NCBI GenBank assembly: GCA_015485715.1
Contig: WFTA01000057.1
Location: forward strand, 1-26,983
Length of the DNA stretch: 26,983 bases
Reading direction: 5' to 3'
Source: Patescibacteria group bacterium
GTDB lineage: Bacteria; Patescibacteriota; Patescibacteriia; WFTA01; S139-112
Both the position numbers and the translations under genes were made by a program. Position 1 is the first letter of the stretch. Every line of letters starts with the position of its first letter. A model generated the notes under the pieces. It had not been told where the DNA came from, ran no database searches, and saw only the letters and a program-made list of their open reading frames with translations. Shown piece after piece: positions 22,564-26,983 of this stretch.

Positions 22564-23982
22564 ATGATAAAACTCAATAAAGATATAACATATTTGGGAG
22601 CTGTAGATATCAGAGGCGAGAGAAGGTTGTTTGGTATTAAAAATAATGATAGGCAGTATCATATGTATATTTTGGGAAAAAGCGGTGTTGGAAAGACAAC
22701 ACTTTTAATGAATATTGCTGTACAGGATATATGGAATGGAAGAGGTTTATGCATTATTGATCCTCACGGAGAATTTGCAGATCAGATGATAAGATCCATA
22801 CCGCCTGAAAGAATAAACGATGTAGTATATTTTAACCCTGTAGACACAGAATATCCTATAGGTCTTGATGTACTTGACCTGCCTGATCCGCGTTATAAGC
22901 ATATTGTAGTATCAGATGTTCTGTCTATTTTTAAGCATTTGTGGAAAGGAGACTGGAATTCTCAGCTTGAGAGTATTATCAGAAACTGCCTGCTTGCCCT
23001 GGTAGATGTACCTAAATCTTCTATTTTGGACATTGTCAGACTTTTAACTGATAATGATTTCAGGGAGATGGTTTTAAAGAGTGCACAAGATGAAGTTGTA
23101 AGAGTTTTTTGGCAGCATGAGTATGAGAAATGGAGAGAACAGTTTTATGACAGTGTCGTACCAGTTATTCAGAATAAACTGGGACCTTTTATCCATACCC
23201 CTTTGATCAGGAATATTGTAGGACAATGGCATTCTACTGTGGATATAGACAAAGTTATGGACGAGGGCAAGATATTTATTGCGAACCTTTCCAAAGGAAG
23301 GGTGGGTGAAGATAACGCAACACTTTTGGGCTCTTTGATTATAGCCAAAATACAGCTGGCTGTTATGCGCAGGTCAAACAGACCTTTGTCTGAGCTCAGG
23401 CCTTTTTATCTTTATATAGATGAATTTCAAAACTATAACATAGATCCTTTTTCCACTCTTCTGTCTGAGTCTAGGAAATATCAGCTTAGGCTTATCATAG
23501 CTCATCAATATGCAGCTCAGCTTAATAATAATCCTGAGATAAAAGATGCTATTTTAGGAAATGTAGGTAATATGATTTGTTTTAGATTGGGCGCTGAAGA
23601 TGCGGGTATGCTAGCAGGAGAGTTTTCACCTGAATTTTCAGCACAGGATTTGATAGAATTGCCAAATTATGAGATATGTTTGAAGTTGATGATAGATGGC
23701 AAAGCATCAAGACCTTTTTCTGCCCAAACTCTCCCTTATTTTGATTTTAATACAGATGATAATATGGAAGAGAAAGTTATAGAAGCCTCCAGAAGAAATT
23801 ATGCCCTCCCTCGCGCTACAGTGGAAAAGATGATAAGAGAATGGAGCGGGGGAGGAGTAATAACTGAAGAGGGATTGAAAATTTCCAACATTAATACAGA
23901 AGTTGATGCACAGAATAAAGATGGGGAAGACAGAGGGAATAACTATGAAGATTTGGAAAAGTTGGGTATAGGGGTTGGGTAG
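22564..23982 (+). CDS. TraG/VirD4-like coupling ATPase 1, 472 aa
   Basis: This is a P-loop ATPase of the FtsK/HerA/VirD4 group that lacks its own membrane anchor. The Walker A GKSGVGKT (residues 38-45), the conserved LCIIDPHGEF strand and the Walker B FYLYIDEF (281-288, D286-E287) are intact. The later RLIIAHQYAAQL (sensor-type Gln-rich strand) and the C-terminal ALPRATVEKMIREW match the TraM-recognition part of TraD/TraG-type proteins. Family members move DNA or protein substrates through type IV secretion channels using ATP. It forms an operon with the preceding membrane protein and the following paralogue. The substrate here is unknown; conjugation, DNA uptake and surface secretion all remain possible. 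No relaxase or pilin gene is in the window. Confidence 0.85.
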   Translation: MIKLNKDITYLGAVDIRGERRLFGIKNNDRQYHMYILGKSGVGKTTLLMNIAVQDIWNGRGLCIIDPHGEFADQMIRSIPPERINDVVYFNPVDTEYPIGLDVLDLPDPRYKHIVVSDVLSIFKHLWKGDWNSQLESIIRNCLLALVDVPKSSILDIVRLLTDNDFREMVLKSAQDEVVRVFWQHEYEKWREQFYDSVVPVIQNKLGPFIHTPLIRNIVGQWHSTVDIDKVMDEGKIFIANLSKGRVGEDNATLLGSLIIAKIQLAVMRRSNRPLSELRPFYLYIDEFQNYNIDPFSTLLSESRKYQLRLIIAHQYAAQLNNNPEIKDAILGNVGNMICFRLGAEDAGMLAGEFSPEFSAQDLIELPNYEICLKLMIDGKASRPFSAQTLPYFDFNTDDNMEEKVIEASRRNYALPRATVEKMIREWSGGGVITEEGLKISNINTEVDAQNKDGEDRGNNYEDLEKLGIGVG

Positions 23983-24045
23983 ATGGTTTTTTAATTTTTT
24001 AAATTTAAGATAAGATATATATAAACAAAATTAATTGTCATTGAT

Positions 24046-25515
24046 ATGGCTGATGATAAATCAAAAGTATATGTTGCGAAGCGTGCGGCACCTCCGCCTG
24101 CTCTGCCTGTATATGGCAAGGTAAAGCCGGAAGAGGTTTCCTTTTTGGGCAGGACAAATTATGAGACAGCTCTAGAGTCTAAAAAATATGTTTTTGGTAT
24201 AAAAAGAAAAGACAGAAGAAGACATATTTATATTATAGGCAAATCCGGAGTAGGCAAATCCAAGTCTTTAGAGCTTTTAATAAGGCAGGATGTGTATTAT
24301 AAACACGGTTTATGCATTATCGATCCACACGGGGATCTTATAGATGCTACTCTTGATTTTATACCTGAGGAGAGGATAGATGATGTAGTTATTATCGATC
24401 CTGCTGATGTAAACTATCCCATATCTTTTAATCCTTTAGAGAAGGTACCTGATGAATTTAAGCATATGATGGCACAGGATTTGATTGAGATTATGAGTAA
24501 GCAGTTTGGTGCCAACTGGACACCAAGGCTCGAGCATGTATTTAGATTTACTACGCTTGCTCTTCTGGACTATCCTGAAGCAACATTGCAGGGTATGATT
24601 TTGATGCTGACAGACAGAAATTACAGACAAAAAGTTATCAGTTATATCCAAAACGATATGGTCAAGAGGTTTTTTGCTGTTGAATTTGCTGACTGGTCAG
24701 AGAAATTTGACACTGAAGCAATCATTCCCCTAGTAAACAAGTTAGGTCAGTTTTTATCTATTCCGCTTTTGAGAAATATATTTGCCCAGAAAGAAAATAA
24801 AATAGATTTTAGAAAAATTATGGATGAGGGTAAAATACTTTTGATTAACCTGTCTAAGGGAAAAATAGGGGAGGAAAACGCAAGTTTTTTCGGTTCTATG
24901 TTTATTACCAAGATTAAACAGGCTGGTATGGCGCGCGCTACTATGCCGGAAGAGCAGCGCCGTGATTTTTACCTTTATGTTGATGAGTTTTACAACGTAA
25001 TGACTGAGTCTTTTTTGAATCTGTTTGCAGAGGCAAGAAAATATGGTTTGTGTATTACTGTGGTTCACCAGTATGTAAGTCAGCTTCTTCCCTCTGTCTT
25101 GGCCGCTGTTTTGGGAAACGTGGGGACTATCATATCTTTCCGTATAGGTGGAGAAGATGCTCAAAGGCTTGAGACAGAACTTACTCCTACTTTTACTGCA
25201 AAAGATATGATAAATTTGGGTAGAAGAGAGTTCTATATTAAACTGATTATAGATGGAGAAAGCTATGATCCATTTTCTGCTGAGACACTTATTATAAAAA
25301 AACCTCCACATCCTTCGTATAAAGATAAAATTATAGAGGCTTCCAGAAATAAATATGCTGTTCCGCTTGATAAGGTAAAAGAGATGTTGTCCGGTGATCT
25401 TGGGTTATCTGAGGAAGAATCATCAACATCTTCCCAGTCCCAGTCAGCTTCCACACAAAATAATGCTGATCAAGGATCAGAAGAAGAATCTGAAGAAGAA
25501 CAACCATTGATATAG
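24046..25515 (+). CDS. TraG/VirD4-like coupling ATPase 2, 489 aa (paralogue)
   Basis: This is a paralogue of the preceding ATPase. Both have the same domain order: Walker A GKSGVGKS (65-72), LCIIDPHGDL, IMDEGKILLINLSKGKIGEENAS split by a short loop, and Walker B FYLYVDEF (308-315, D313-E314). The NKYAVPLDKVKEML ending is also shared. It differs in a Pro/Ala-rich N-terminal extension (KRAAPPPALPVYGKVKPEE) and in a Ser/Gln/Glu-rich disordered tail ending in EEEQPLI. Both active sites look complete, so the two may form a hetero-oligomer rather than one being a decayed copy. The gap to the previous gene is 63 bp with no terminator. Confidence 0.85.
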   Translation: MADDKSKVYVAKRAAPPPALPVYGKVKPEEVSFLGRTNYETALESKKYVFGIKRKDRRRHIYIIGKSGVGKSKSLELLIRQDVYYKHGLCIIDPHGDLIDATLDFIPEERIDDVVIIDPADVNYPISFNPLEKVPDEFKHMMAQDLIEIMSKQFGANWTPRLEHVFRFTTLALLDYPEATLQGMILMLTDRNYRQKVISYIQNDMVKRFFAVEFADWSEKFDTEAIIPLVNKLGQFLSIPLLRNIFAQKENKIDFRKIMDEGKILLINLSKGKIGEENASFFGSMFITKIKQAGMARATMPEEQRRDFYLYVDEFYNVMTESFLNLFAEARKYGLCITVVHQYVSQLLPSVLAAVLGNVGTIISFRIGGEDAQRLETELTPTFTAKDMINLGRREFYIKLIIDGESYDPFSAETLIIKKPPHPSYKDKIIEASRNKYAVPLDKVKEMLSGDLGLSEEESSTSSQSQSASTQNNADQGSEEESEEEQPLI

Positions 25516-25564
25516 TCAACTTAAATATGCATTTTTATTCTTCTAATGATTAATTTACAAAAAT

Positions 25565-26704
25565 TTACAAAACAAATTCAAGATAGTTTTCAGGGGTTAT
25601 GACTTTGTATTTAGCATTTGGATATGTATTACGCCAGTCTGAAGGAGTTGATATTTTTTTAGTAGTAGACCATTTTATTTCATAGCCATATAGATTACCA
25701 TCTTTTTCTTCTACCAGATCTATTTCTTTTTTATCCCAAGTCCTCCAAAAGTATATATTTGTATATATGTTGTGATATGACAGTTTTTTGATTCTTTCTG
25801 TGATTATAAAGTTTTCCCATAATTTTCCGACATCATCCCGATTTTTTAGATAATTGAAGTTACCTATTACAGCATTTCTGATACCAATATCATAGAAATA
25901 ATATCTGGAAGTTTTACTGATTTCTTTTCTGAGGTTTCTGCTAAAACCGCGGAGTTTGATAAGAACAAAACTTTTTTCAAGTAAATAAATATATTTTTCA
26001 ATAGTATTCTTACTCATATCCAAAGAATTTGCTAATTCTTGCAGTGATACATTATTACCAATTTGAAATGCCAATAATCTGAGCAGATCTATGATTTTAT
26101 CTGTATGTTTTAAGCTACCCATTTCTAAAATATCTTTGTAAAGATATGAAGAGGTAATGGTATTTAAAAAATTTATTTTTTCCTGTCTGCTATCAGATGT
26201 TAGTACTTCAGGATACATCCCAAATATTAAAAAGTTTTCTAGATTTGTATGTATATATGCAGTACCATAAGTATCCTTTATTTCCATAAGGGATATAGGA
26301 TAGAGGAGGATAATATTTTGTCTGCCCACTAAAGGTTCTCCTACCTGATTGGATAATTCAAACGAGGATGAGCCTGTAGCGATTATTTGTATGTCTGAAA
26401 TATTATCTACCAGTATTTTCAAACTTTCGCCTATATGGGATATTTTTTGTGCTTCATCAATGACTATGAGATTATAGTCTGCAAAAAAAGGTATTATTTT
26501 GCTAAATCTTCTACTTTCTAATATTTCTTTTAAATCAAGGTCATCTCCAGAACTTTGAAAGAGTTTGATTCCAGAAGGTAGGGTTTTAATAAATTGTTGG
26601 ATGAGGGTGGTTTTACCAGACCTTCTAGGTCCATATATAACCAATACCTTGTTTGGTTTGAGATATTTTTTTAGCTTATTAGAGTAAAATCTTTTGATTA
26701 ACAT
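25565..26704 (-). CDS. AAA ATPase with DUF4143 (nuclease-like) domain, 379 aa
   Basis: The N-terminal AAA_14-type domain has Walker A GPRRSGKTT (25-33), Walker B LIVIDEAQ (D83-E84) and the sensor strand IIATGSSSFEL. A winged-helix segment (SLQELANSLDMSKNTIEKYI) follows. The C-terminal DUF4143 part carries the PD-(D/E)XK-like residues D329 and E342-x-K344 in KEIDLVEE and YGYEIKW. The function of this widespread family is not settled; members are often horizontally spread and toxin-antitoxin-like in distribution. It is the only minus-strand gene, convergent with the ATPase operon 49 bp away, and begins 18 bp or so after a perfect-consensus promoter that overlaps two operator-like repeats. Its AT-rich composition and repeat flank fit mobile cargo. 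Confidence 0.9.
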   Translation of the reverse strand: MLIKRFYSNKLKKYLKPNKVLVIYGPRRSGKTTLIQQFIKTLPSGIKLFQSSGDDLDLKEILESRRFSKIIPFFADYNLIVIDEAQKISHIGESLKILVDNISDIQIIATGSSSFELSNQVGEPLVGRQNIILLYPISLMEIKDTYGTAYIHTNLENFLIFGMYPEVLTSDSRQEKINFLNTITSSYLYKDILEMGSLKHTDKIIDLLRLLAFQIGNNVSLQELANSLDMSKNTIEKYIYLLEKSFVLIKLRGFSRNLRKEISKTSRYYFYDIGIRNAVIGNFNYLKNRDDVGKLWENFIITERIKKLSYHNIYTNIYFWRTWDKKEIDLVEEKDGNLYGYEIKWSTTKKISTPSDWRNTYPNAKYKVITPENYLEFVL

Positions 26705-26728
26705 ATATATTTGATTTATTTATATTTC

Positions 26729-26757
26729 ATTATACAAAATTATATAATTTCTGTCAA
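26729..26757 (-). promoter_or_regulatory. Perfect-consensus promoter of the DUF4143 ATPase gene
   Basis: On the minus strand, TTGACA (26757-26752) and TATAAT (26734-26729) are separated by exactly 17 bp. All twelve consensus bases match, with the ATG at 26704 about 25 bp downstream of the -10. Such a promoter would be strong unless repressed. Confidence 0.9.
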
Positions 26758-26788
26758 TCAACTGACGCAAATTATACAATTTCCGTCA
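26735..26788. promoter_or_regulatory. Two operator-like palindromic direct repeats over the DUF4143 promoter
   Basis: The 22-bp units 26735-26756 and 26767-26788 match at 18 of 22 positions and are 32 bp apart (about three helical turns). Each centres on an AAATTAT(A)-AATTT palindrome followed by [TC]GTCA. The first lies between the -35 and -10 boxes and the second just upstream, an arrangement that would let a repressor block RNA polymerase. Confidence 0.65.
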
Positions 26789-26814
26789 GTTTAATCCATA
26801 TATAATATAAATAT

Positions 26815-26983
26815 AAATCCGAAATCCGAAATCCTAAATCCTAAATAAAAACCAAAAATAATTTTCAATTTTCAATTTTCAAACAATTCCCCAATAACCC
26901 AATTCAATAAATGTCAAATGACAAAGCTCAAATGACAAATCAACCCAGCCCCACTTTTTGAGGTAAATCTGTGTTATAAAGCC
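26815..26983. repeat. Dispersed intergenic element, copy 5, cut by the window edge
   Basis: The left arm (AATCCGAAATCCGAAATCC, TAAATAAAAACCAAAAATAA) resembles those at 6022 and 15262. The core 26891-26983 matches 5161-5253 at 92 of 93 bases and runs off the end of the window, so the right half is not visible. Confidence 0.8.

Noticed and set aside
24754..25311. Minus-strand 185-codon open frame inside ATPase 2
   Set aside because: It is antisense to the conserved Walker B region of a clear TraG-like ATPase, so it is a shadow.

Overview
The window looks like a piece of a small, AT-rich bacterial chromosome, most likely from the Candidate Phyla Radiation (Patescibacteria). That placement is an inference from four things: the short TsaB-like protein, the stripped-down division cluster (mraZ-rsmH-ftsL-like-ftsI-ftsE), the surface proteins built from repeats with a G-x-[IV]-x-TG[ND] motif followed by DUF11-like domains, and the tandem TraG/VirD4-like ATPases next to a three-helix membrane protein. 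TGA is used as an ordinary stop (for example mraZ), so the genetic code is 11, not the Gracilibacteria/Absconditabacteria code. All genes but the last lie on the + strand. No rRNA, tRNA, CRISPR array or transposase gene was recognised.

Layout. 1-157: 3' end of mltG. 287-1459: unknown helical protein. 1484-2793: rplJ-rplL operon with a strong promoter, an L10-type leader and a terminator; L7/L12 carries an unusual acidic N-terminal extension. 2863-5094: membrane protein joining a PP2C-like cytoplasmic domain to a propeller-like outer part. 5404-6009: winged-helix plus nucleotidyltransferase-like regulator. 6500-6919: tsaB-like. 7029-10535: three unknown helical proteins. The last of these is bracketed by two 100-bp direct repeats (99/100 identical), each holding a terminator and a TTGACA box; the second copy is the mraZ promoter region. 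10657-15257: mraZ, rsmH, ftsL-like, ftsI, ftsE, preceded by a tandem MraZ-box-like array.

15647-16048 is a 0.4-kb non-coding leader with a near-consensus promoter and at least six hairpins, some mutually exclusive. It ends in an ideal Shine-Dalgarno and drives a secreted acidic two-repeat protein (16049-16654). This is followed by a 1377-residue membrane-anchored surface protein (16788-20921), then a membrane protein and two TraG-like ATPases (21108-25515). Together these look like a surface/DNA-translocation locus. A convergent AAA/DUF4143 gene (25565-26704, minus strand) has a perfect-consensus promoter overlapping two operator-like palindromes.

Most gaps over 200 bp are filled by one family of dispersed, inverted-repeat intergenic elements (5140-5345, 6022-6486, 12095-12275, 15262-15590, 26815-26983, with fragments at 14415-14480 and 16733-16765). 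One copy contains nested mini-hairpins around a TCAT[AG]CGA loop. The best candidates for something undescribed are the structured leader with its secreted repeat protein, the surface-protein/ATPase locus, the nested TCATACGA hairpins, and the duplicated terminator-promoter cassette around the 620-residue unknown protein.
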